From positions 1 to 5,287 of the forward strand of contig JAQCJA010000359.1 of the NCBI GenBank assembly GCA_027593305.1: a DNA stretch of 5,287 bases, given 5' to 3'. Position 1 is the stretch's first letter; every line of letters starts with the position of its first letter. Below the pieces are notes generated by a model, which was given only the letters and a program-made list of their open reading frames with translations, did not search any database and was not told the DNA's origin. The position numbers and the translations under genes are program-made. Origin of the DNA: a bacterium (GTDB taxonomy: Bacteria > Latescibacterota > UBA2968 > UBA8231). Below, in pieces: positions 1 through 5,287 of this stretch.

Positions 1-64
1 CGAGGGTACTGCCGAAGACATCGCGCTGGGCGACAAGCTGGGCGGTGACGCTGAGATTGGCCAT
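1..64 (-). CDS. Transketolase C-terminal subunit, 5' end only (partial)
   Basis: Only the first 21 codons are visible; the gene continues past the left edge. The reading starts MANLSVTAQLVAQRDVFGST. The segment QRDVFGSTL resembles the start of the pyrimidine-binding/C-terminal half of split transketolases, where an R-D-(A/V)-(F/Y)-G block is usual. The ATG (64..62) overlaps the TGA of the upstream transketolase N-terminal gene by one base (TGATG), an arrangement typical of translationally coupled subunits. By family knowledge, this half would supply the Pyr and C-terminal domains. With the N-terminal subunit it would form the thiamine-diphosphate enzyme that moves two-carbon ketol units between sugar phosphates in the cytoplasm. 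The identification rests mainly on position and the short N-terminal match; none of its catalytic motifs lie in the window. Confidence 0.8.
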   Translation of the reverse strand, partial: MANLSVTAQLVAQRDVFGSTL

Positions 65-942
65 CAGAGCGCCGCCTCCTGCGCGGCCAGTTCCGCCCGG
101 GCCACGCGCAGGTTGTCCTCGGTGACGGGTCGTGAGTGCCAGCTGTAGTCGCCCTCCATGTACGAGATCCCCTTGCCCTTTACTGTTTTGGCGATGATAA
201 GAGTGGGTGCGTCACTGGCAGACCGAGCTTCGTTGCAGGCGGCGATGACCTGCACCAGGTCGTGACCGTCGATCTCCTCCGTGCGCCAGCCAAAGGACTG
301 CCAGCGCGCTGCAGGGTTCTCCTGCGGGGCCAATCGGTCGTCACTGCCGTAACCGGCTTTGGTGGGCCAGCCAAACTGCTGCAGGCCGTTCCAGTCGAGG
401 ATGCAGGTGAGATTGCCGAGGCCATACCGTGCGGCGATGAAGGCGGCCTCCCAGATCTGGCCCTCCTGGGAGTCGCCATCGCCGACGACGACCCAGGTGT
501 GGTAGTCCTGCTTCTGCAACCTGGCTGCCAGGGCCATGCCGATCCCCGGTGACAACCCCTGGCCGAGGGACCCGGTCGACATGTCGAGACCCGGCAGTAC
601 GGCCATGTCCGGGTGCCCCTGGAGGCGCGAATCGATGGCGTCGAAGGTCAGCAACTCGGCTTCCGGGAAGTAGCCACGCAGGGCGAGCGCCGCATACAGC
701 CCGATCGAACAATGCCCCTTTGACAGGATGAAGCGGTCCCTGTTCGGGTCCCGTGGCTTGGCCGGGTCGATATTCATGACCTCGAAATACAGGGCTATAA
801 GAATCTCGGCGGCGGACATGGGACCGCCGAGGTGTCCGGCGCCGGCGTGATGGACGGACTCGACCACGTGACGTCGAAGCTGGATCGCCAGGCGGCGCAG
901 TTCCTGCACGCGCGCGGCGGAGACCTTGTTGTCAGGACTCAT
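64..942 (-). CDS. Transketolase N-terminal (thiamine diphosphate-binding) subunit
   Basis: This 292-residue protein matches the usual size (about 270-290) of the stand-alone N-terminal half of a split transketolase. That half carries the ThDP pyrophosphate-binding domain of the cytoplasmic enzyme that transfers ketol units between sugar phosphates. Visible motifs in order are GHLGGPMS (36-43), SKGHCS (74-79, with the conserved His), QGHPD (108-112), STGSLGQGLSPGIGMA (122-137), the GDGDSQEGQIWEA block (154-166) that opens the GDG...N ThDP/metal motif, DWNGLQ (183-188) that closes it with Asn185, and KTVKGKGISYMEG (252-264). All the key residues I would expect are present, so the protein looks functional. 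The ATG at 942 has an AGGAG 11 nt upstream, and the ORF begins where family members normally do. It lies 48 bp after the Ldh2-type dehydrogenase gene and overlaps the C-terminal subunit gene by one base, so the three are probably one operon. DXS/DXPS-like and dihydroxyacetone-synthase relatives share the fold. The split layout and motifs favour transketolase, but the actual sugar substrate is not fixed by sequence. Confidence 0.95.
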   Translation of the reverse strand: MSPDNKVSAARVQELRRLAIQLRRHVVESVHHAGAGHLGGPMSAAEILIALYFEVMNIDPAKPRDPNRDRFILSKGHCSIGLYAALALRGYFPEAELLTFDAIDSRLQGHPDMAVLPGLDMSTGSLGQGLSPGIGMALAARLQKQDYHTWVVVGDGDSQEGQIWEAAFIAARYGLGNLTCILDWNGLQQFGWPTKAGYGSDDRLAPQENPAARWQSFGWRTEEIDGHDLVQVIAACNEARSASDAPTLIIAKTVKGKGISYMEGDYSWHSRPVTEDNLRVARAELAAQEAAL

Positions 943-953
943 GGACTGCGTTT

Positions 954-958
954 CTCCT
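954..958 (-). promoter_or_regulatory. Ribosome binding site of transketolase N-terminal gene
   Basis: An AGGAG on the minus strand precedes the ATG at 942 with an 11-nt spacer, somewhat longer than the usual 5-9. It is the best Shine-Dalgarno match in the 48-bp gap between the dehydrogenase stop and this start, and it supports that start codon. Confidence 0.6.
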
Positions 959-990
959 GGGTTGCTGACGGCACACGGCCGCCAGATGAA

Positions 991-1998
991 TCAGCGCCAC
1001 GGAACCTCGACGCCAAACTCGTCACCTGCTGCTTCGAGTTTCTCGAGTTCTTCGGGGCTGATGGGAATGCCGTCGCGGCGGTAGGCCAACTCGTTGCGGT
1101 GCTCGATCGTGCCGGGGGTTGTGGCCTCATCGTAGCCGGCCAACGGCTCCATCTCTTCCCGTACGCCGCGGACCAGATCGTCAATGCCGGACCGGACCTC
1201 CTGCGGATCGGTGAACAGTCCCAGGCTCATGACAATGATGACCCCGCCAGCTTGAGCGCGAGGCCAGCGCTGGGTCACGGCGCGGGCAGCGTCGTTGTTC
1301 TGGCCGACGAAACAGCCACCCAGGGCATTGGCAGTTCCCGTGTATCCCATGGACTTGAAGAAGGCTGCCGGGATCAGGCTCTGCAGGGCGTCGAACTCGG
1401 GTCCCCGCTGGTAGTCGGCCAGGATGCAGGTTGCCGCATCGAGCACCAGGGGTGGTTCCGACTCCCCGGGCAGTCCGAAGCAGATCGGTGGATTGCCCCA
1501 GTAGGCGGCCTGCTTGCCAGTGTTGCCGCCACCTTCACCGAACCTGCCAGGGTGTGCGCCCTGCACGGAGAATGCGGTACAGCCCGCCGCCATGGCCCGT
1601 CTCACATAGTGGCCTGCCGAGCCGTAGTGGCCGTGGTGGCAGGAGGCGCCGACGGCGACACCGCGCTCCTGTGCCTTACTGATGGCCGCTTCCGTGGCCT
1701 GCATCATCGGTGCGTAGCCGAGACCGCCGTCGCCGGTGACCAGGATCGCTGTGTCCGACTCTTTCAGCACACGCAGATCGGGGTCCGGGTTGGTCTGGCC
1801 TTCTTTCATCGAGCGGCAGTATCGAGGCATGGCGCGGTTGCCGTGGGAACGCACGCCGCGCACGTCGGAGTTTGTCAGCAGCTCGGAGATCAGTTCGGCG
1901 TGGTCGGGACGGAGCCCGGCCGCCTTGAAACAGGCGGCACTGAAGGCTTCGAGCTGCCCGGCATCGATACGACGAGAGTGCTCAGGTGGGCGATTCAT
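991..1998 (-). CDS. Ldh2/MDH2-family NAD(P)-dependent dehydrogenase (malate/L-lactate dehydrogenase type)
   Basis: This 335-residue protein belongs to the Ldh2 family, which includes YiaK diketogulonate reductase, AllD ureidoglycolate dehydrogenase, ComC sulfolactate dehydrogenase and archaeal malate dehydrogenase. These cytoplasmic enzymes interconvert 2-oxoacids and 2-hydroxyacids with NAD(P)H. Visible family signatures are GVRSHGNRAMPRY (48-60, containing the conserved SHG), VAVGASCHHGHYGSAGHY (114-131, the second His motif), WGNPPICFGLPG (167-178), VLDAAT (185-190) and the C-terminal PGTIEHRN...GIPISPEELEKLE helix (295-321). The central and C-terminal part is unusual: residues 198-235 do not show the GGHKGYGLAL-type block that I recall in most members, and instead read AAFFKSMGYTGTANALGGCF. 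It is therefore a divergent branch, and its substrate cannot be read off. The ATG at 1998 has a weak AGAGG (2010-2014) 11 nt upstream. The start also sits in an ATGA overlap with a short coding-like frame. It is the first clear gene of the operon with the split transketolase. Confidence 0.88.
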   Translation of the reverse strand: MNRPPEHSRRIDAGQLEAFSAACFKAAGLRPDHAELISELLTNSDVRGVRSHGNRAMPRYCRSMKEGQTNPDPDLRVLKESDTAILVTGDGGLGYAPMMQATEAAISKAQERGVAVGASCHHGHYGSAGHYVRRAMAAGCTAFSVQGAHPGRFGEGGGNTGKQAAYWGNPPICFGLPGESEPPLVLDAATCILADYQRGPEFDALQSLIPAAFFKSMGYTGTANALGGCFVGQNNDAARAVTQRWPRAQAGGVIIVMSLGLFTDPQEVRSGIDDLVRGVREEMEPLAGYDEATTPGTIEHRNELAYRRDGIPISPEELEKLEAAGDEFGVEVPWR

Positions 1999-2124
1999 GG
2001 GTCCAGTTGCCTCTGGATCTGCAGCGGTCTGGCCAGTTCGTCGAGCCCGGGCGCCTCATCGGTGGGGGAGTCAGCCAGCGGCGCGCCGACGTGGGCAACC
2101 TCCCCAGGCCCCTGAATCGTGCAT
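1995..2124 (-). pseudogene. Possible leader ORF or gene remnant interrupted by one base
   Basis: This is not a recognised gene. From the minus-strand ATG at 2124, a 17-codon ORF (MHDSGAWGG...) ends with TGA at 2073..2071. An AGGAA lies about 11 nt before the ATG. If one G of the GGGG run (plus-strand CCCC, 2102-2105) were absent, the frame would instead continue through EVAHVGAPLADSPTDEAPG and end at TGA 1997..1995. That stop overlaps the dehydrogenase ATG as ATGA, the typical coupling arrangement. The codons of that downstream frame have high first- and third-position GC and lower second-position GC, as coding DNA does. The frame has no standard start of its own after the TGA at 2141..2139. 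It could be a leader peptide, the tail of a decayed gene, a sequencing error in a homopolymer, or chance in GC-rich DNA. Confidence 0.25.
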
Positions 2125-2234
2125 GCCGGGCCGGTTCCTCAGCCCGCGGATCGACCGGGCCGTCTGGGTGAAGACACCACACTGCCGCAGAATCTTGCCG
2201 GCTGCTGCTGGTTCGGGATGCGGCCATGCAGATG

Positions 2235-2263
2235 ATTCAACACCCCCTGCTCAGCTTCGTCAA
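2235..2263 (-). promoter_or_regulatory. Candidate sigma70-type promoter for the dehydrogenase-transketolase operon
   Basis: On the minus strand, TTGACG (2263..2258, five of six to TTGACA) is followed after exactly 17 nt by TTGAAT (2240..2235, four of six to TATAAT). Transcription would begin near 2228 and give a leader of about 230 nt before the dehydrogenase ATG. The spacing is optimal, but the -10 box is weak and such matches occur by chance, so this is only a candidate. Confidence 0.3.
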
Positions 2264-2323
2264 GACGGCAGTCCCGGACAACGGAGGAAACACATCAGCG
2301 GGAATTCTCTGCCCAGGCAGGCA

Positions 2324-2341
2324 CCTGGTTTCGAAACTTGG
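2324..2341. promoter_or_regulatory. Imperfect 18-bp palindrome, candidate operator
   Basis: The core GTTTCGAAAC (2328-2337) is a perfect 10-bp palindrome. The outer CC/GG pairs (2324-2325 with 2340-2341) also match, with two non-matching positions per side in between. It lies in the divergent intergenic region, about 330 bp upstream of the dehydrogenase start, 166 bp upstream of the lipoprotein start and about 60 bp upstream of the candidate leftward -35 box. Dyads of this size are typical of dimeric repressor or activator sites. No regulator gene is in the window, so the assignment is speculative. Confidence 0.25.
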
Positions 2342-2349
2342 GAATCTCC

Positions 2350-2432
2350 CGGGGGCAGACCCCGAAATCTGATTACTTTTGCGAGGGATACGACCTCGGG
2401 CCCTGCCGGCCCGGCGACTGCGCGGGCCCGCG
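2350..2432. repeat. Cluster of three short GC-rich dyads
   Basis: Three perfect inverted repeats lie close together. CGGGG/CCCCG has a 5-nt loop (2350-2364), CGGGCC/GGCCCG has a 5-nt loop (2397-2413), and CGCGGGCCCGCG is an unbroken 12-bp palindrome (2421-2432). None is followed by a T-tract on either strand, so they do not look like intrinsic terminators. They lie just upstream of the TPR lipoprotein gene and could form structures in its 5' leader or act as protein-binding sites. GC-rich sequence makes such dyads fairly frequent by chance. Confidence 0.3.
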
Positions 2433-2506
2433 ATGTGCCGCCATCGGTACGACGCTCAGTTTTGTTTTCATCAACTCGAAACACAGGCAGATGCACCCTG
2501 ACAACG

Positions 2507-3814
2507 ATGCGAAACTCGCCGCCTCGCCCGTGGCTGCCGGTAGCCACCATCCTGCTGGCCCTCTGGGCCTGTGGCAACGACGGGGCCACCCGCGGGCCAG
2601 ATGCTGTCGTCGCCGCCGATGCCGCCGCCCTCATCAAGTCTCCCAGCCATGATGATCCCGTGGCCGAATGGGAACTGCAATACCTGCCCGCTATCGACGA
2701 GCATATGCAGGCGGGTCGTCTCGATTCCGTCATCATCCTCTGCCAGCTGGGCCTCGACGGGGACTCGACGCGGATCCTGCTCTACAACCTGATGGCCTCG
2801 GCCTATGCGTCACAGGGCCGCTATGGCCCCGCCACCGAGGCGCTGCAGTCGGCGGTGCGGCTGGCGCCCGGCTTCACCGTGGGCTGGGTGAATCTGGGTG
2901 GCATTCACACCAAACTGGGCAAGTACGACGAGGCCATACCCTACCTGCAACGTGCCGCCGAGCTTGACTCCAACCACTCGGCGGTACGCCGACGACTCGG
3001 CGAGATCTATCTCAACACCGGACGGTACGACGAAGCGGCCGCCGAAATTCTCGCGGCGATGGCCTTCCTGCCACACGATGCAACCCTCACCTTCTACCTC
3101 GGCAAAGCCCTGCAAGGGCTCGGCCAGACGGAGGGTGCCCTGGCTGCCTTCCTGCGTTCCGGTGCGCTTGATCCGGGGTATGCCGAAGCCCAGTATCGCG
3201 CCGCCTCCGTCGCCCGCCAGCTGGGGCGCACGGCTCTGGCCGATTCCTGTCTGGCGATACATACCCACCTGATGCAGATCGGCGACGGTGCCACCGAGGC
3301 TCTTGACCAGAGAAAGCAGCTGCGCGGCGCCATCGCCAACGCCCCTGAGGAGGCCGTCAACCATGCCCGCATGGGCCGCTTCTATCTGCACTATGGGTAC
3401 CTGCCCGAGGCGCTGGCTCTGTTCCATCGTGCCGTCATCCTGGAACCAGCGAATGCCTGGTTGATGAACGAGTTCGGCAGCCTGCTCCGGCGCACGGGGA
3501 ACGGGCCGGAAGCCCTCGATTTCTTTCAGCGCGCGCTGCGCGCTGATCCCGACTTCGGCTCGGCCCTGATCAATACGGGTGGCATGCTCAACGCCATGGG
3601 CCGCTCCGAGGAGGCCCTGCCGCACCTGGAACGGGCCCTGGCTCTGAACCCGAGTGATCCCGGAATTCGCTTTTTTCTGGGAGTTACCTGCTTGCGCCTG
3701 AAGCGTCCCGAAGAGGCCCGCAAGCACCTGGACGAGGCGCTGACTGAGGTGGGCGACACCAACGATGGACTCAAGCAGCAGATTCAGGCTGCCCTCGAAT
3801 CGCTGTCGGGCTAG
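2507..3814 (+). CDS. TPR-repeat lipoprotein
   Basis: This 435-residue protein begins with a typical lipoprotein signal. A basic start (MRNSPPRPW) is followed by a hydrophobic stretch (about 9-19) and a lipobox LWAC with Cys22 as the acylation site, so it is probably membrane-anchored on the outside of the cytoplasmic membrane. After a low-complexity linker (23-55) come about nine tetratricopeptide repeats of 34 residues at roughly 88-121, 122-157, 158-191, 192-225, 226-255, 283-316, 317-350, 351-384 and 385-415. They show the usual G/A-Y and L..A..L-P signatures (for example LGKYDEAIPYLQRAAELD). A helical insert at 256-282 splits the array into five plus four. TPR arrays bind partner proteins, and no catalytic residues are visible. 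The same frame is open far upstream, but that extension is antisense to the dehydrogenase. The ATG at 2507 is chosen because it places the signal peptide at the N-terminus; no good ribosome binding site precedes it. TTG at 2462 is an in-frame alternative. Its stop shares the CTAG with the convergent FG-GAP gene. Confidence 0.9.
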   Translation: MRNSPPRPWLPVATILLALWACGNDGATRGPDAVVAADAAALIKSPSHDDPVAEWELQYLPAIDEHMQAGRLDSVIILCQLGLDGDSTRILLYNLMASAYASQGRYGPATEALQSAVRLAPGFTVGWVNLGGIHTKLGKYDEAIPYLQRAAELDSNHSAVRRRLGEIYLNTGRYDEAAAEILAAMAFLPHDATLTFYLGKALQGLGQTEGALAAFLRSGALDPGYAEAQYRAASVARQLGRTALADSCLAIHTHLMQIGDGATEALDQRKQLRGAIANAPEEAVNHARMGRFYLHYGYLPEALALFHRAVILEPANAWLMNEFGSLLRRTGNGPEALDFFQRALRADPDFGSALINTGGMLNAMGRSEEALPHLERALALNPSDPGIRFFLGVTCLRLKRPEEARKHLDEALTEVGDTNDGLKQQIQAALESLSG

Positions 3815-5287
3815 GGATCCGGTTCTTCCAGGCGCAGCAGTTGGTGACCGGGCACATCCGTCAGTACCTGTAGCGCCCCGCCGGGCCAGCGCACCTCGAC
3901 GCGCTCGGCACTGGCAGCCGCTCCGAGTCCCACGTGGACAATGCCTTCACTCGTTGACAGGTAGCCTGAACCGGCAGCCACCCAGCGCGTCCGCGTCTCT
4001 CCCTCGGCCAGGACGCGAACGCGGGCGCCGACACCGATCTTGTTGCCACCCCGGCCCACCAGAGCCAGGCGCAGCCAGTTGCCGACGGCGCCCTCATTGC
4101 GCAACAACATGGCGGCGCCGGCGTTGCTGTTGAGGGCAACGTCCAGGTCGCCGTCACCGTCGTAGTCACCGAAGGCCGACCCCCGCCCCACGTGCCGTCC
4201 CTGCAGACCACTGCCCAGGTCGTTGGTGCGCTCGACAAAAGCGGCGGCCTCGTTGTGGAATACCTGTGCCTGTTGGGCATGCGTCACGATGGGGTCGTAG
4301 GCTTCGATGTTGTCGTGCACATGGCCATTGGCGACAAACAGGTCGAGACGGCCATCGTTGTCGTAATCGAAGAATCCCACGCCGAATCCCAGGTAATTGA
4401 GACTGGCCTCGCCGAGGCCAGCAGGAAAACTGGCGTCCGCCCACCAGGTGCCCTCATTGCGGTACAGGGCATTGTGCTCCAACTGATAGTTGGTGACCAC
4501 CAGATCGATGTCGCCGTCACCATCGTAGTCTCCCGTATCGACACCCATGCCCGCCTGCGCCGCACCATCGCCACTGAAAGCCAATCCCAGCGCCAGAGCG
4601 CCTTCGGTGAAGTGCCCGCCGCCATCGTTGTGGTAGAGGAAATTCGCCGTCATGTCATTGGCTACGTAGAGGTCAGGGGCGCCATCCGCGTCGAAATCAG
4701 CAGCCACGACGCCGAGGCCATTGCCCCTCTTCGTGATCCCACGTGCCGCGCCGACTTCGGTGTATATGGGACCATCATGGCCCCCCGCATTGAGATAGAA
4801 GCGATCCGCCGTCGGTCGATACTGGCGTGGGTCGCAATAGAACCGCAGACCCATGTCCCGGCGACCGCACCATGGATTGGCGGCGGCCGAAAACTCCACG
4901 TAGTCGGCGACGAACAGATCGAGATCGCCATCCAGATCGGCGTCGATGTAGACGGCGCTGGTCCCCCAGGAGTTGCCACCGAGGCCCGCGTCGACCGTGA
5001 CATCGGCAAACGTGCCGTCGCCGCCATTGGCGTACATCCGGTCGGCGCCCAATTCTGTGGTGTAGAGATCGGTATCACCGTCACCGTCAAAGTCGCCGGC
5101 GAGAGCCCCCATGCCGAAGCCGGCGCCGGCGGCGCCCGCCGTGGCGCTGACATCGTGGAAGCGTGAGCTGTCGTCGGTGGCATGGTTGGAAAACACGCGG
5201 TTGATGGCAATGCCGCGTCCTGCCGTCAAGGAGCCGCTGTTGACGAAGTAGAGGTCGAGATCGCCGTCGCCGTCGAGATCGGCAAAG
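3811..5287 (-). CDS. FG-GAP/VCBS repeat protein with C-terminal ASPIC/UnbV domain (CRTAC1 family), N-terminus missing
   Basis: The frame is open to the right edge, so the 491 visible residues are the C-terminal part. The TTG at 5229 lies inside a repeat region and is not the start. Seven DxDxDGxxD-type calcium-binding FG-GAP motifs appear (visible residues 3-13, 65-75, 115-125, 197-207, 253-263, 307-317, 374-384), spaced about 50-80 residues apart. Most run D-x-D-G-D-G-D-x-D-L. This suggests an integrin-alpha-like seven-bladed beta-propeller, stabilised by Ca2+ and normally exported. Between repeats three and four lies NPWCG...FYCDPRQY, with Cys140 and Cys151, a Cys pair I recall as common in CRTAC1-type proteins. 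The tail (about 417-470: GVGARVRVLAEGETRTRWVA ... ERVEVRWPGG) is a clear ASPIC/UnbV domain. The function is unknown in most bacteria; adhesion or surface binding is the usual guess. The signal peptide, if any, lies outside the window. The gene converges on the TPR lipoprotein gene. Confidence 0.92.
   Translation of the reverse strand, partial: FADLDGDGDLDLYFVNSGSLTAGRGIAINRVFSNHATDDSSRFHDVSATAGAAGAGFGMGALAGDFDGDGDTDLYTTELGADRMYANGGDGTFADVTVDAGLGGNSWGTSAVYIDADLDGDLDLFVADYVEFSAAANPWCGRRDMGLRFYCDPRQYRPTADRFYLNAGGHDGPIYTEVGAARGITKRGNGLGVVAADFDADGAPDLYVANDMTANFLYHNDGGGHFTEGALALGLAFSGDGAAQAGMGVDTGDYDGDGDIDLVVTNYQLEHNALYRNEGTWWADASFPAGLGEASLNYLGFGVGFFDYDNDGRLDLFVANGHVHDNIEAYDPIVTHAQQAQVFHNEAAAFVERTNDLGSGLQGRHVGRGSAFGDYDGDGDLDVALNSNAGAAMLLRNEGAVGNWLRLALVGRGGNKIGVGARVRVLAEGETRTRWVAAGSGYLSTSEGIVHVGLGAAASAERVEVRWPGGALQVLTDVPGHQLLRLEEPDP

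Larger units (their letters stand above)
1999..2506. other. Divergent intergenic region between the dehydrogenase operon and the TPR lipoprotein gene
   Basis: This stretch of about 508 bp separates two divergently transcribed units and must hold both of their promoters. I see no convincing complete gene in it. Long open frames on both strands continue into neighbouring genes as by-products of high GC. It contains a possible promoter toward the dehydrogenase (2235-2263), a short coding-like frame (1995-2124, minus) and several dyads (2324-2432), listed separately. The part 2338-2506 locally includes AT-richer patches (2365-2380, 2458-2485) that could hold the promoter of the rightward lipoprotein gene, but I cannot pick out a convincing -35/-10 pair there. 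Confidence 0.6.

Noticed and set aside
832..2115. 427-codon open frame on the plus strand across the dehydrogenase and the start of the transketolase gene
   Set aside because: It is antisense to two well-supported genes with clear family motifs, has no recognisable domain, and is explained by GC-rich codons read in reverse.
2283..2290. Strong Shine-Dalgarno-like GGAGGAAA on the plus strand
   Set aside because: No ATG, GTG or TTG follows at a usable distance; the next triplets include ATC. No coding frame begins there.
2397..2432. GC-rich hairpins considered as an intrinsic terminator
   Set aside because: There is no run of T on either side, and no gene ends nearby on either strand.
1736..2506. 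In-frame upstream extension of the TPR lipoprotein (257 extra codons)
   Set aside because: The extension overlaps the dehydrogenase in antisense, is low-complexity and rich in Arg, Pro and Ser, and would bury the lipoprotein signal peptide inside the protein.
2810..3727. 305-codon minus-strand open frame opposite the TPR gene
   Set aside because: It is the complement of the TPR repeats, without any recognisable domain or ribosome binding site.
4192..5166. 324-codon open frame on the plus strand opposite the FG-GAP gene
   Set aside because: Its Val/Ile/Glu-rich composition is the reverse reading of repeated GAC/GGC codons in the DxDxDG motifs; there is no independent evidence of coding.
5227..5229. 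TTG as start of the FG-GAP protein
   Set aside because: The frame continues upstream to the window edge with another DLDGDGDLDLY motif, so the true start is outside the window.

Overview
This is a GC-rich (about 60-65% by eye) bacterial chromosomal window. It holds two leftward metabolic genes, the first codons of a third, a rightward lipoprotein gene, and a leftward repeat-protein gene that runs off the right edge. I see no mobile element, CRISPR array, rRNA or tRNA. The taxon cannot be fixed from this window. Together, the high GC, the lipobox TPR protein and the CRTAC1-type FG-GAP/ASPIC-UnbV protein resemble environmental lineages such as Acidobacteriota, Gemmatimonadota, Latescibacterota, Planctomycetota and some marine Proteobacteria. 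That placement is an inference from gene content only.

Region 1 (1-1998, minus strand) is a tight metabolic operon. It reads in the order Ldh2-family NAD(P)-dependent dehydrogenase, transketolase N-terminal subunit, transketolase C-terminal subunit. The last gene is cut off after 21 codons at the left edge. The two transketolase genes overlap by one base (TGATG) and the dehydrogenase lies 48 bp upstream of them. A split transketolase beside a 2-oxoacid/2-hydroxyacid dehydrogenase suggests catabolism of a sugar, sugar acid or sulfo-sugar, but the substrate is not visible here.

Region 2 (1999-2506) is a roughly 500-bp divergent intergenic region. It holds a plausible sigma70-type promoter reading toward the dehydrogenase, a short coding-like stretch ending in an ATGA overlap with the dehydrogenase start (a possible leader ORF or gene remnant, split by one base), and several short perfect dyads between 2324 and 2432.

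Region 3 (2507-5287) holds two convergent genes. A predicted TPR lipoprotein on the plus strand and a seven-motif FG-GAP/VCBS protein with a C-terminal ASPIC/UnbV domain on the minus strand end in the same CTAG tetranucleotide, with no intergenic DNA between them. Both look like cell-envelope or extracellular proteins with no enzymatic residues. TPR and CRTAC1-type genes are often found together in environmental genomes, so they may be functionally linked despite their opposite orientation.

Nothing here clearly amounts to a new system. The best leads are the atypical dehydrogenase in the split-transketolase operon, the frameshifted leader ORF or remnant, and the zero-gap convergent TPR/CRTAC1 pair.
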